From positions 1 through 60,542 of the forward strand of contig JALOPW010000007.1 in the NCBI GenBank assembly GCA_025453675.1: a stretch of DNA of 60,542 nt. Direction: 5' to 3'. Shown here one piece after another: positions 1 to 8,580 of this stretch. Numbering within the stretch: position 1 is the stretch's first letter; every line of letters begins with the position of its first letter. Under the pieces are notes generated by a model that was given only the letters and a program-made list of their open reading frames with translations, searched no databases and was not told the DNA's origin. Source of the stretch: Methanolinea sp. (GTDB lineage Archaea; Halobacteriota; Methanomicrobia; Methanomicrobiales; Methanospirillaceae). A program made the translations under genes and the position numbers.

Positions 1-153
1 GGATATCCCCCTCGCGACCAGGGCTGAGGCAAGCCTCTGCACGTGATCAAGGAGGGTCCGATAGGTGTAGCAGGCACCCTTCGTCGGCCATACGAGGGCA
101 GAGGGAGAGGGCTCAAGGGCATGGTTGTCCAGGAAGGCGGCAATGTTCTGCAT
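1..153 (-). CDS. AMP-forming acyl-CoA synthetase/ligase, N-terminal fragment
   Basis: An open frame begins at an ATG (151-153, complement) and runs leftward off the window, giving 51 residues. The sequence reads like the start of an AMP-binding (acyl-CoA synthetase/acyl-AMP ligase) enzyme: a short leader, then a TYRTLLDHVQRLASALVARG-type stretch, which in this superfamily is the 'TY.eL...v.rlA.aL...Gv' helix ahead of the nucleotide-binding core. The catalytic motifs lie outside the window, so the substrate cannot be judged. It is transcribed in the same direction as the Cdc48 gene, whose stop lies about 60 bp upstream; an AT-rich run sits in that gap. The family call rests on one N-terminal motif only. 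Confidence 0.5.
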   Translation of the reverse strand, partial: MQNIAAFLDNHALEPSPSALVWPTKGACYTYRTLLDHVQRLASALVARGIS

Positions 154-214
154 GAGGGCTCTTCTTTAAAAAATAGTCGGGTATTCGTAATAAACGCCCT
201 CTTTTCTTCTCCCT

Positions 215-2635
215 TCACTGGTATTCAGGGGGCTGGATCTCTTTGGGGAGCCCTCCCTTGAAAGACTGCCGGATCCTCTCGTAATACTCCTTTAACCGGG
301 GGTTCATGGTGGGGTGGACCTTGTCGATGCTTGCCTCGAAGTGACGTGGCGTCACTTGCCGTGCCCCTTCCCGCATCGCGAAGATACCGGCCTCCCGGCA
401 GAGGGCTTCCAGATCGGAGCCAACGTAGCCCTCGGTGCGGGACGCGATCCCGCGTACCAGCGATTCGATAGCCTCGTCAGACATCTTCAGATGCCGGGAA
501 TTCATCTGTTCGACCAGGTACTTGCGGCGCTGGGGCCTTGAAAGCGGGCTTTTCCCGGATACATGAATTCCTGCCGCGGCATTCCGGATATCTTCGGGCG
601 TGATGGTCCTTTCCTTCCCGATCACCTCGGCCAGTTCTTCCAGGGCTCCCTCGTCAAAGCCTTCCAGGGAATCAAGAAGGCTCTCCAGTGTAGAGCCCTC
701 AACCGGCATCCCCCGGAGGTGGATGAACAGTATATGCACCCTGTCTTCCATTCCCGGCTCCCCGATGTAGACCAGCCTGTCGAATCTCCCTGCCCGCAGG
801 AGTGCCGGGTCCACCAGCATGGGCTGGTTGGTGGCACCCAGGACCACCACGTCTTTCAGTTCCTCGAGCCCGTCGATCTCGGTGAGGATCTGGTTGAGCA
901 CGCTCTCCATCACGTGGCTCCCCACTTCGCCCCCCCTGGTGGGGGCCAGGGCATCCAGCTCGTCGAAGAAGATGATGGACGGGGCCACCTGGCGGGCTTT
1001 CTTGAATATCTCCCGGACCGCCCGCTCGCTCTCCCCGACCCACTTGGAGAGGAGCTGCGGCCCGCGGATGGCGATGAAATTGGCGCCGCTCTCATTTGCC
1101 ACCGCCTTTGCGATCAGGGTCTTTCCCGTCCCCGGAGGGCCGTAAAGGAGCACCCCCCGGGGAGGGCGTATGCCCAGTTCCTCGTAGCGGTCCCTCTCGG
1201 TGAGGGGGTACTCCACGGCCTCCCGTATCTCCTGCTTGGCTTCCTCAAGCCCCCCCACGTCCTGCCAGGTCACGTGTGAGACCTCGAGCATCACCTCCCT
1301 CATGGCGCTGGGGCTGACATCCCGGAGTGCATCGCGGAAGTCCCCGGCATAGACCTCCATCTTATCCAGCACCTCCTGGGGGATCTCCTCCTCGTCGAGA
1401 TCGATCTCCGGCAGATAGCGGCGGAGAGCCCGGATCCCTGCCTCCCTCGCGAGGGCGGCGAGATCCGCACCCACAAAGCCGTGGGTCTGCTGGCCCAGCA
1501 TCTCAAGGTTCACCTCGGGCGCCAGCGGCATCCCCCTGGTGTGGATCTTCAGGATCTCGATGCGGTCGGGCTCGGTGGGGACACCTATCTCGATCTCCCG
1601 GTCGAACCGTCCCGGTCTTCGCAGGGCAGGATCGATGGCATCCACCCGGTTTGTGGCCCCGATCACCACTACCTGACCACGTTCCTCGAGCCCGTCCATC
1701 ATGGTCAGGAGCTGGGCAACCACCCGCCGCTCCACCTCCCCAGTCACCTCCTCTCTCCGGGGAGTGATGGAGTCAAGTTCGTCAATGAAGATGATGGAGG
1801 GGGCATTCTGCTCGGCCTCGTCGAAGATCTCCCGCAGCTTCTGCTCGCTCTCCCCGTAGTACTTTGAGATGACCTCCGGGCCGGCGATAGAGATGAAATG
1901 GGCCCCGCTCTCGCTTGCGACTGCTTTTGCGATGAGAGTCTTTCCCGTCCCCGGGGGCCCGAAGAGGAGCACCCCCTTGGGAGGCTCGATCCCCAGTTTC
2001 TGGAAGAGCTCGGGGTGACGCATGGGGAGCTCGATCATCTCCCGTACACGCTGCAACTCGTCCTTGAGCCCCCCGATATCCTCGTAAGAGATACGTTTTA
2101 CCCCCTCCACTCCGGGTGCCGGTTTTTCAGAGAACTCGATGTGGGTGTTCTTGGTGATGATCACCGCCTGTTCCGGCTCGATCTCCACCACCTTGAATGG
2201 CACGAACTGGGTCTGCAGGAAGGGCAGTCCGCTTGACAGAGGCACGAGGTCGTTCTTCACCACAGGATAGTCGATGAGGGCATTCACGATATGGGGGGTG
2301 ATATTGATGGGAACATTCCGGGGCAGATCCTCCGGGGGTGCCAGAACCACCCGCTTTGCCTCGATCTCGTCCTGCACCCGGGAGATCTTGACGGTATCGC
2401 CGATGCTCACCCCGGCATTCATCCGGGTGAAATTATCGATCCGTATCTTGTTCTGGTTCCAGTCCTCCACGAGAGACCGCCATACCTTTGCAACGGTACG
2501 GCGTTTCCCTTCCACCATTACGATGTCACCGGGGGAGATCTTCAAAAAAAGCATGGTCTCTGGGTCGAGCCTCGCCTTTCCGCCGCCCTGATCGCCCGGA
2601 TACGCGCTGTCAACCTTCAGATGGAGTTCAGGCAT
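215..2635 (-). CDS. cdc48: Cdc48/VAT-type AAA+ ATPase (p97 family)
   Basis: An 806-residue double-AAA unfoldase. The N domain (about residues 1-185, double-psi barrel plus the following subdomain) precedes D1, with Walker A GPPGTGKT near 226-233 and Walker B IIFIDELD near 281-288, and D2, with a second GPPGTGKT near residue 500 and IIFFDELD downstream. Both rings keep the arginine-rich sensor motif (RRPGRFD and LRAGRFD), so both should hydrolyse ATP. In archaea this hexamer unfolds substrates for the proteasome and acts in the cytoplasm. The C-terminus ends in EIQPPEYQ rather than a HbYX tail. The ATG at 2635 gives the full N domain. Its promoter is divergent from larC; a TATA-like element lies about 26-34 bp upstream of the start, so the mRNA has little or no leader. 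Confidence 0.95.
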   Translation of the reverse strand: MPELHLKVDSAYPGDQGGGKARLDPETMLFLKISPGDIVMVEGKRRTVAKVWRSLVEDWNQNKIRIDNFTRMNAGVSIGDTVKISRVQDEIEAKRVVLAPPEDLPRNVPINITPHIVNALIDYPVVKNDLVPLSSGLPFLQTQFVPFKVVEIEPEQAVIITKNTHIEFSEKPAPGVEGVKRISYEDIGGLKDELQRVREMIELPMRHPELFQKLGIEPPKGVLLFGPPGTGKTLIAKAVASESGAHFISIAGPEVISKYYGESEQKLREIFDEAEQNAPSIIFIDELDSITPRREEVTGEVERRVVAQLLTMMDGLEERGQVVVIGATNRVDAIDPALRRPGRFDREIEIGVPTEPDRIEILKIHTRGMPLAPEVNLEMLGQQTHGFVGADLAALAREAGIRALRRYLPEIDLDEEEIPQEVLDKMEVYAGDFRDALRDVSPSAMREVMLEVSHVTWQDVGGLEEAKQEIREAVEYPLTERDRYEELGIRPPRGVLLYGPPGTGKTLIAKAVANESGANFIAIRGPQLLSKWVGESERAVREIFKKARQVAPSIIFFDELDALAPTRGGEVGSHVMESVLNQILTEIDGLEELKDVVVLGATNQPMLVDPALLRAGRFDRLVYIGEPGMEDRVHILFIHLRGMPVEGSTLESLLDSLEGFDEGALEELAEVIGKERTITPEDIRNAAAGIHVSGKSPLSRPQRRKYLVEQMNSRHLKMSDEAIESLVRGIASRTEGYVGSDLEALCREAGIFAMREGARQVTPRHFEASIDKVHPTMNPRLKEYYERIRQSFKGGLPKEIQPPEYQ

Positions 2636-2674
2636 TAATTTAAAGGTGCAATACGCTGGGATTTATAAGTACGT
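2636..2674. promoter_or_regulatory. Divergent promoter between cdc48 and larC
   Basis: Only 39 bp separate the two start codons. The complement of 2661-2669 reads CTTATAAAT, a good TATA box 26-34 bp upstream of the cdc48 ATG. On the plus strand TTAATTTAAA at 2636-2645 lies about 30 bp before the larC ATG at 2675. Each TATA box therefore sits almost inside the other gene's start region, and both transcripts would be leaderless or nearly so. Inferred from position and sequence only. Confidence 0.5.
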
Positions 2675-3862
2675 ATGCGAGTCCTGGTCTTTGATCCCTT
2701 CCGGGGGGCTGCGGGGGATATGGTCTGCGGGGCACTCCTGCACCTGGGAGCGGATGCCGCCCTGGTATCCAGAGCTATGAGATCGGTGGTGGCCGAACCC
2801 GTCATCCAGGAGGTGAAACGGGCCGGGATTTGCGCAATCGGGGTGGATACCCGGGCACCGGTGGTACAGCGGTCACTTTCCCAGGTCCTGACACGGGTAA
2901 AAGGCGCTGATGCGCCCGCGGAGGCCATTGCAATGGCCTGCAGGGTATTTGAGAGGATTGCGTCGGGTGAGGCCTCAGTTCACGGTGAGAGCCCCCACTT
3001 CCACGAGGTGGGGGCAGACGATGCCATCGCCGATGTCATTGGCGCCTGTACCGCACTTTACACGCTTGCCGTTGACGCGGTGGCCGTCGGCACCCTCTCC
3101 CTCGGAGGAGGGATGGCCAGTACCTCTCACGGAGTCTATCCAATACCCGCACCGGCAACCCTGGCCATTCTCCAGAGATCCAGCCTCCAGGTGCAGTATG
3201 GGACACACGAAGATGGCGAACTCTGCACACCTACGGGAGCTGCACTCCTCTCTGAATTTACCACGCTTCCACAGGGTGCTCCCCCCGTGGGGGTGGTGGT
3301 ATCCACCGGTTACGGGGCCGGGGATCGGGACCATCCTACCATCCCCAACGTGCTCCGGGCATCTATCCTGGAGACAGGATCAACACCGGCCGGAGATGAA
3401 GTGGATATCCTGGAGACCAATGTGGATGACGTGACCGGGGAAGTGCTTGCCGGGTGCATGGACAGGCTGATGGCATCGGGTGCCCGTGATGTGTGCGCCA
3501 TCCCCTGCACGATGAAGAAGGGGCGCCCGGGGTATCTGGTGCGGGTGGTCTGCTTCCCGGAGGATTCCGGCAGGCTCTCAAGAGAGCTCGCTTCCGGTAC
3601 GGGTACACTCGGAGTGCGCTGCCTGCCCAGTGTGCACCGCTTTGTTGCCGGGAGAGAGACCCGGATGGTCACCGTCCAGGTCTGCGGCAGGAACTGGGAG
3701 ATCCCGGTGAAATGCGGCCTGCTGGATGGAAGTGTCTTCTCCGTGAAGGCGGAATCCGACCGGGTGCGGGAAGTGGCAGAGGCGTGCTCCGTCCATGCCC
3801 GTGAGGTCGCCCGGATGGCAGAAGAAGAGGCCTGGAAGACCATAGGCAGGAAGACTGTATGA
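2675..3862 (+). CDS. larC: LarC-type nickel insertion protein (TIGR00299/DUF111 family)
   Basis: A 395-residue member of the LarC family, which inserts nickel into pyridinium bisthiocarboxylic acid mononucleotide to make the nickel-pincer cofactor of LarA-type racemases. The N-terminus (VFDPFRGAAGDM..GALLHLGAD) is the family signature. A His-rich segment (HGESPHFHEVGADDAIADV, residues about 108-127) supplies likely metal ligands, and the NVDDVTGE motif occurs in the C-terminal half. Unlike some bacterial genes it is not split by a programmed frameshift. It overlaps radB by 4 bp (ATGA), so the two are cotranscribed. No larA, larB or larE homologue lies in the window, so the enzyme served is not evident. 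Confidence 0.9.
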   Translation: MRVLVFDPFRGAAGDMVCGALLHLGADAALVSRAMRSVVAEPVIQEVKRAGICAIGVDTRAPVVQRSLSQVLTRVKGADAPAEAIAMACRVFERIASGEASVHGESPHFHEVGADDAIADVIGACTALYTLAVDAVAVGTLSLGGGMASTSHGVYPIPAPATLAILQRSSLQVQYGTHEDGELCTPTGAALLSEFTTLPQGAPPVGVVVSTGYGAGDRDHPTIPNVLRASILETGSTPAGDEVDILETNVDDVTGEVLAGCMDRLMASGARDVCAIPCTMKKGRPGYLVRVVCFPEDSGRLSRELASGTGTLGVRCLPSVHRFVAGRETRMVTVQVCGRNWEIPVKCGLLDGSVFSVKAESDRVREVAEACSVHAREVARMAEEEAWKTIGRKTV

Positions 3863-4557
3863 CCGCTGCTCTCCTCTCCTCCGGGTCCAGGGAACTCGAC
3901 GACATCCTTGGCGGCGGCCTTGTACCCGGAGTGATCACCCAGGTCTTTGGAGAGCCAGCGAGCGGGAAAAGCACGCTCTGCGTGATGGCGTCCGTCTCGG
4001 CACTCCGTGCAGGAAGCAGGGTCCTGTTCCTTGACAGCGAGGGCTTTTCGGCAGACAGGTTCCGGCAGATAGCGGGTGAAAGAGCAGAGGAACTCGCCTC
4101 CAACCTCTATCTCTACGAGCCCGAGGACTTCACCCAGCAGGGGGTGATGGTCAGGGGCCTTGATACCATGCTGCGGGGCGGGGCGGGCCTGATTGTGGTC
4201 GATTCTGCAACCGGGCTCTACCGGAGCCAGCTCGAGAAGGGCAGAGACGCCATGCAGAAACTGACCGGGCAGGTGCTGATGCTACTCGGGTATGCCAGGC
4301 GTTACCGGATCCCCGTCCTCATCTCGAACCAGGTCTACACCGACACCAGCAGGAACGTCTTTGTAGGTCTGGGGGGAATCGCCCTCGAACATCTCTCAAA
4401 GACCGTCATCCGCCTTGAGAGGAGGGACCGCCTCCGCCGTGCAACCCTGGTCAAGCACCGTTCACTGCCTTCGGGCGCATGGTTCGACTTCGAGATCACC
4501 AGCGACGGTATCCGGGCTTGCAACCCACCGCATATCCTGAAGAAGGAAGATATTTAA
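3859..4557 (+). CDS. radB: DNA repair and recombination protein RadB
   Basis: A 232-residue RecA-family protein lacking the N-terminal HhH domain of RadA, as expected for RadB. Walker A is GEPASGKST (about residues 31-39) and Walker B is LIVVDSATGLYR (about 111-122). RadB is the euryarchaeal RadA paralogue that helps or regulates recombination; it binds ATP with weak hydrolysis. The short C-terminus ending in a basic/aromatic tail is typical. The start codon overlaps the larC stop, and the next gene begins 24 bp after the radB stop, so radB probably belongs to a larC-radB-led transcript. The link to LarC is probably positional rather than functional. Confidence 0.93.
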   Translation: MTAALLSSGSRELDDILGGGLVPGVITQVFGEPASGKSTLCVMASVSALRAGSRVLFLDSEGFSADRFRQIAGERAEELASNLYLYEPEDFTQQGVMVRGLDTMLRGGAGLIVVDSATGLYRSQLEKGRDAMQKLTGQVLMLLGYARRYRIPVLISNQVYTDTSRNVFVGLGGIALEHLSKTVIRLERRDRLRRATLVKHRSLPSGAWFDFEITSDGIRACNPPHILKKEDI

Positions 4558-4581
4558 CAGGGATTTTCAAGCTGTACTGGT

Positions 4582-5136
4582 ATGAAAAGGCTGAAGTTGG
4601 CCTCCTTATTCCCACTGACCATGCTGATCCTTGCCGCATGCTGCACGCTCTTCCTCGCAGGATGCACCGGGACCGCCCCCTTTGTCCCGGAAGGGACCGG
4701 GTCTGACGATGCATGGAGAACCGTGGAACTCCAGGACGTGCAGACCGGGGAGAAGTTCAGCGTGGCCTCCCTCTCGGGGAAACCGATAATCCTGTATACC
4801 TTCACCGTCTCCTGCCCCATCTGCACGCTGCAGCAGAAGGAGATCACCGCGCTCAAAAAGTCCCTTGGCGAGAGCGTGGTGGTCATCGGTCTTGACATTG
4901 ACCCAAAAGAGGAGGTTGATGTCCTGAAGAGCCATATCCAGAAGAACGGTTTCTCGGGCTACTATGTACTCTCCCCGCCTGAAATGACCGGGTCCCTCAT
5001 GGATCATTTCGGCCCCGTGGTGGTCAACCCTGCCTCGGCGCCGGTCATGGTGATCTGCCATGAGGGGAGTGCCCGCCTCTTGGCCACCGGAATCAAGTCC
5101 TCCTCGTCGCTCTCATCCTCCCTGGCGGTGTGCTGA
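4582..5136 (+). CDS. Thioredoxin-like (TlpA/peroxiredoxin-fold) lipoprotein
   Basis: A 184-residue exported protein. A charged start (MKRLK) is followed by a hydrophobic stretch and a lipobox-like LAGC (Cys about residue 28), so it is probably anchored to the outer face of the membrane. The mature part is a thioredoxin-like AhpC/TSA domain whose redox centre is CPIC (in VSCPICTLQQKE, about residue 76-79), with a following EVDVLKSHIQKNGFSGYYVL segment typical of TlpA/ResA proteins. The ccdA gene starts 3 bp after its stop codon. That pairing indicates a thiol-redox relay: CcdA carries electrons across the membrane and this protein uses them outside. The exact client is unknown. Confidence 0.85.
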   Translation: MKRLKLASLFPLTMLILAACCTLFLAGCTGTAPFVPEGTGSDDAWRTVELQDVQTGEKFSVASLSGKPIILYTFTVSCPICTLQQKEITALKKSLGESVVVIGLDIDPKEEVDVLKSHIQKNGFSGYYVLSPPEMTGSLMDHFGPVVVNPASAPVMVICHEGSARLLATGIKSSSSLSSSLAVC

Positions 5137-5139
5137 GAC

Positions 5140-5820
5140 GTGGAGATCTTTTCCGCCTGGTGGATGGCCTTTCTTGCCGGGGTCTATGCCCCGGTCGGGT
5201 CCCCCTGTATTATCCCCCTTTATCCCGGGTTTCTCTCTTTTTTGGCCGGGAAGAGCGGCGGTAGCGGCCATGGGCACTCCATGTTCACCCTTGGACTGGT
5301 GGTGTCGGCCGGAGTCCTCCTCTCCATGCTCCTCTCGGGTATCATATTCGTTGCCCTGGTGCAGGTCTCGCTCTCCCGTTTCCTCTCTATCGTCTCGCCC
5401 GTGGTATTCCTGATCCTGGCAATCTTCTCCGTCATGCTGATTCTTGACCTGGACTTCAGCCGCTGGACAGGGGGGATCCCACTTCCCAGGAGCGGTCATC
5501 CGGTCCTCGATGCATTCGGCCTCGGTTTCTTCTTTGGGATCATCATCCTCCCCTGCAATGCCGCAGCAGTGGTGGCACTCCTGGCCATAGGGACCACCAC
5601 GACGGGCCTGCTGGCCAACCTGGGCGCTTTCTTCTCGTTCGGCGTGGGGATGTCGCTGCCCCTGCTGGTCTTTGCCGGGCTCTCCGGGACCCGCAGCCAG
5701 GAGATCCTGGCGTGGTTCTCAAGGCACCGGAGGATTATCCACGCATCTGCAGGGGTGGTGATGCTCGGGGTGTCGCTTTATTACCTCTTTGTTGTGTTTT
5801 TCCCCTTTTCCGGCGGTTAA
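5140..5820 (+). CDS. ccdA: CcdA/DsbD-type transmembrane thiol-disulfide electron carrier
   Basis: A 226-residue integral membrane protein with about six hydrophobic segments. It has the two conserved cysteine motifs of the CcdA family: SPCIIPLYPGFLSFLAG in the first helix and IILPCNAAAVVALLA in the fourth. The two cysteines take electrons from cytoplasmic thioredoxin and pass them to an extracytoplasmic partner. The partner here is almost certainly the CPIC lipoprotein encoded immediately upstream. The start is a GTG at 5140, 3 bp after the preceding stop; no ATG gives the full first helix. Such pairs are used in cytochrome maturation in bacteria; in methanogens the target is undefined. Confidence 0.9.
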   Translation: MEIFSAWWMAFLAGVYAPVGSPCIIPLYPGFLSFLAGKSGGSGHGHSMFTLGLVVSAGVLLSMLLSGIIFVALVQVSLSRFLSIVSPVVFLILAIFSVMLILDLDFSRWTGGIPLPRSGHPVLDAFGLGFFFGIIILPCNAAAVVALLAIGTTTTGLLANLGAFFSFGVGMSLPLLVFAGLSGTRSQEILAWFSRHRRIIHASAGVVMLGVSLYYLFVVFFPFSGG

Positions 5821-5898
5821 GGGAAATTTCACACATTCACATAAAGGGGATATACGGGAACAAAGTATACATTCACCCATGTCTATCTGAAAAGAGAG

Positions 5899-6621
5899 AT
5901 GCACCAGCAGGGACCCGTACACACACTCCACCAGAGATTCCTCCGCTTCATGGCGTGGCGGGAGCAGAACAAATTCCTCTTCCTCCTTTCAAGCATTGTG
6001 GTCCTTCTCATCCTCTACCCTGTCATCGAGGAGCTTGTCTTGGGGGAATGGCTGCTCCGCATCCTCACCTCCCTGGTCCTGGTCATGGGAGTCTATGCGG
6101 TCAGCGACACACGGATGAAATTCCTGGTGGCCCTCATCCTGGCCATCACTCCGCTTGTCACCGGCTGGCTTTCAGCGGGATTTCGATCGTACCCCCTCTC
6201 CCTGGTCGCTGATGGCTCCTCCATCCTCTTCTTTGTCTATGTGACTGTCACCATCCTCCACTCGGTCCTCCTCTCAAGGCAGGTGCGCCTGGACACCGTG
6301 TTCGGGGGGATCACCGTGTACCTGCTGATGGGGATCACGTTCGGGATGGCGTGCTATATCCTTGGATCCCTCTTTCCGGGTTCATTCTACCCGGATCCCG
6401 TTGGACATTCGAACGGCCTCCTCACCCTCTCTGACTACATATACTACAGCTTCAGCACCCTGACCACCCTTGGGTATGGTGACGTGGTCCCCCTGAACGC
6501 CACCGCCAGGACGCTGGTGCAGTTCGAGGCCATATGCGGGGTCCTCTACATCGCTGTGCTTATCGCCTGGCTGGTGGGTGCCGCGGTCTCAAAATCGGGA
6601 AAGCGGAGAGAAGAGGGTTAA
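5899..6621 (+). CDS. Potassium channel protein with a TTLGYGD selectivity filter
   Basis: A 240-residue membrane protein. Several hydrophobic segments (about residues 28-50, 55-75, 78-100, 105-125 and 134-155) precede a pore region with re-entrant helix and filter LTTLGYGDVVPLNATART (about residues 190-207), then a last transmembrane helix and a short basic tail (SKSGKRREEG). TxGYGD is the K+ selectivity signature. No RCK/TrkA-N domain or voltage-sensor arginine ladder is apparent, so gating is unclear. A TATA-like AAAGTATACA lies about 30 bp before the start at 5899, and GAAAAGAGAG immediately precedes the ATG. Its 3' end overlaps the convergent dapF by 4 bp. Confidence 0.85.
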   Translation: MHQQGPVHTLHQRFLRFMAWREQNKFLFLLSSIVVLLILYPVIEELVLGEWLLRILTSLVLVMGVYAVSDTRMKFLVALILAITPLVTGWLSAGFRSYPLSLVADGSSILFFVYVTVTILHSVLLSRQVRLDTVFGGITVYLLMGITFGMACYILGSLFPGSFYPDPVGHSNGLLTLSDYIYYSFSTLTTLGYGDVVPLNATARTLVQFEAICGVLYIAVLIAWLVGAAVSKSGKRREEG

Positions 6622-7436
6622 AAAAGAATCGTCCCCGCAAAGACCGTTGTGGCAGGCCCCTCCATCTTCGTCTCCCCCTCGAGGAAGATGGTGAGCGGAC
6701 CTCCCCGTGTTTCGACCTCCACCCTGGATCCCACATAGCCCAGGTGGTGGGCCACTGCCGCGGCCGCGGTTGCCCCGGTCCCGCAGGAGAGTGTCTCCTC
6801 CTCGACGCCCCGCTCGTAGGTCCGGATCCGCAGCGAATCGGCGTCCGATCGTTCCACGAAGTTTGCGTTCGCTCCCTTCGGGAAGGTCGGGTGCCTCCGG
6901 ATCTTCGGTCCTGCCTCTGCGAGATCCACCGAGTCCAGCGCATCGGTGAAGATGACGGCATGGGGGACACCGGTGTTGACCGCATATACGTCGAACCCGT
7001 TGATTTTCTCCCTGTACTCCCCCTCACCGGTCGCGGGTATATCTTTTCGGAGGAACTTCGGCTCCGGCATCCCGCTGGTCGCAGAGAAGAGGTCGTCCCT
7101 ATAGGCCATCTCAACAGGGATGATCCCGGCAAGCGTCTCCACCGTGCAGGAATCTCGGACATATCCGCTATCATGAGCGTACTTGGCAAAACAGCGGATA
7201 CCGTTCCCACACATCTCGGCCTCGCTCTCATCCGGCTGCAGGAGGCGCATCTTCAAGTCGGCATTCTTTGAGAGGGACAGGTACAGCACCCCGTCCGCAC
7301 CAATGCCGAACCTGCGGTCGCAGTACAGCATGGCGAACTGGGCCTTCATCTCGTCAGGGATAGCGATCCGTTCATACTCATCTATGAGGATGAAATCATT
7401 CCCGTTCCCCTGCAGTTTGGTAAAGTGTAACTCCAT
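6618..7436 (-). CDS. dapF: Diaminopimelate epimerase
   Basis: A 272-residue DapF, converting LL- to meso-diaminopimelate in lysine synthesis through two catalytic cysteines. Both are present: ECMCGNGIRC-type EMCGNGIRCFAKYAHD (about residues 73-88) and LSCGTGATAAAAVAHHLG (about 216-233). The N-terminus MELHFTKLQGNGNDFILID is the standard family start, which fixes the ATG at 7436. The length matches the family. It stands alone between a convergent channel gene and the ribose-1,5-bisphosphate isomerase gene (110 bp gap). As methanogens lack murein, its role is lysine biosynthesis only. Confidence 0.96.
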   Translation of the reverse strand: MELHFTKLQGNGNDFILIDEYERIAIPDEMKAQFAMLYCDRRFGIGADGVLYLSLSKNADLKMRLLQPDESEAEMCGNGIRCFAKYAHDSGYVRDSCTVETLAGIIPVEMAYRDDLFSATSGMPEPKFLRKDIPATGEGEYREKINGFDVYAVNTGVPHAVIFTDALDSVDLAEAGPKIRRHPTFPKGANANFVERSDADSLRIRTYERGVEEETLSCGTGATAAAAVAHHLGYVGSRVEVETRGGPLTIFLEGETKMEGPATTVFAGTILF

Positions 7437-7546
7437 GCCAGTGATCTCCTTTTCATTCAGGTATGCACGGTGGCTGTCAAATACAGTCTGTAGAGTGTAT
7501 GATTACGCATTCTTTCAACCATTCGCTTCGCCAGGGGAATGGAACA

Positions 7547-8518
7547 TCAACATGGCCCTCGCCCCGTATCCTGGCGCGACCCCACACCAGGGGAGCACTC
7601 CCCGATCTCCCATCCCAGGATATCACGGATGATGAGGTAGGCCATCTGCGGTGGTATCGCCCCTGCTTCGGTCACGATTAGATCCACGTATTCTGCGGGT
7701 GTCACGTCGAATGCGGGATTCCTGACCTTGACATGGGAGAACTGTCCGGAAAGGTCGCGGGCAAGCACTTCTCCGGGATCCCGCTCCTCGATCTCGATGT
7801 ACTCTCCGAGTATCGTTCTTGGGGCGAACTTGTAGGTCTCCGCTGCAACCATCAGACGGGTCCTTGCCTCGTGTGCGGCGAGCGCTATCTGGGAGGTCCC
7901 GATCTTGTTCACCACCGCACCATTCACCGAGACTGCGTCTGCACCCACCACCACCAGATCGACCTCGTTCATGAAATACCTAGCCGCAGAGTCTACGATG
8001 AAACTGGTCGGGATCCCCGCCTGGTCCAGGGTCCTGATCGTCAGATAGCCCTGGTTTCGGGGTCGGACCTCAGTTGCAAAGACGGAGATCTCCTTCCCCA
8101 TCCTCTTCGCCTCCAGGATGCATGCCAGTGCCGCCTCGGAGTTGCAATGGGTAAGGAGTACGTCACCGTTTCTGATATGTCGTGAACCTATCTCCCCTAT
8201 CCGTTGTACCGCCTGTTCAGACGTAGTGATGAAAGCCCTGCATCGTTCCCGGAATGCATCTTCCGCCTCTTTCACGTCGGTATATGGTTCCCGGAGGACA
8301 GACATCACCGTGTGGATGGCATTCGGGAGGGATACCGCGGTGGGACGGGTGGCGAGGAGGAGGGCGGCCGCTTCGTCCATCTTCTCCAGGTAATCCGGCA
8401 GGCTGCGGGGGGTAAGGGACGAGGAGTGGTCCTCGAGGGCGGTGACTGCTGCCCTGGCAATCCTTCCTGCCCCGCGGATTTCCATGCGCTTTATCTTCTC
8501 TGCGGTATCAGCTAGCAT
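7547..8518 (-). CDS. Ribose-1,5-bisphosphate isomerase (e2b2/eIF2B-alpha-like family)
   Basis: A homologue of the archaeal R15P isomerase of the AMP-degradation pathway that feeds form III RuBisCO. Key features: RGAGRIARAAV near the start; the catalytic Cys in LLTHCNSEAALACI; the catalytic Asp in VVGADAVSVNGAVVNKIGTS; and the PRNQGYLTIRTL ligand loop. The length (323 residues) is close to characterised archaeal enzymes, and eIF2B-type regulators and MtnA differ at the Cys/Asp pair. A GTG at 8527 would add three residues and ATG at 8518 is preferred; neither has a Shine-Dalgarno. A TATA box 26-35 bp upstream implies an almost leaderless mRNA. RuBisCO and AMP phosphorylase are not in this window. 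Confidence 0.85.
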   Translation of the reverse strand: MLADTAEKIKRMEIRGAGRIARAAVTALEDHSSSLTPRSLPDYLEKMDEAAALLLATRPTAVSLPNAIHTVMSVLREPYTDVKEAEDAFRERCRAFITTSEQAVQRIGEIGSRHIRNGDVLLTHCNSEAALACILEAKRMGKEISVFATEVRPRNQGYLTIRTLDQAGIPTSFIVDSAARYFMNEVDLVVVGADAVSVNGAVVNKIGTSQIALAAHEARTRLMVAAETYKFAPRTILGEYIEIEERDPGEVLARDLSGQFSHVKVRNPAFDVTPAEYVDLIVTEAGAIPPQMAYLIIRDILGWEIGECSPGVGSRQDTGRGPC

Positions 8519-8522
8519 CGTG

Positions 8523-8542
8523 GGCACTATGTACCTAGTGCC
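8523..8542. promoter_or_regulatory. Inverted repeat at the R15P isomerase start
   Basis: GGCACTA at 8523-8529 is mirrored by TAGTGCC at 8536-8542 around a 6-nt spacer, a perfect 7-bp palindrome. It covers the predicted transcription start of the leftward isomerase gene, between its start codon and the TATA element (GATAAATATGC at 8553-8563, readable as TATA in both directions for the divergent HAD gene). Its position suggests a repressor operator. No regulator is identified. Confidence 0.35.
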
Positions 8543-8580
8543 AGTTATGCGCAGATAAATATGCGGGAGATAGTATTCCG

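Noticed and set aside
563-1279. Long plus-strand open frames antisense to cdc48 (also 1327-1767, 1481-1867, 1898-2236)
   Set aside because: They are shadows of a GC-rich conserved gene: low-complexity Pro/Arg/Gly content, no start signals, and the minus-strand product is unmistakable Cdc48.
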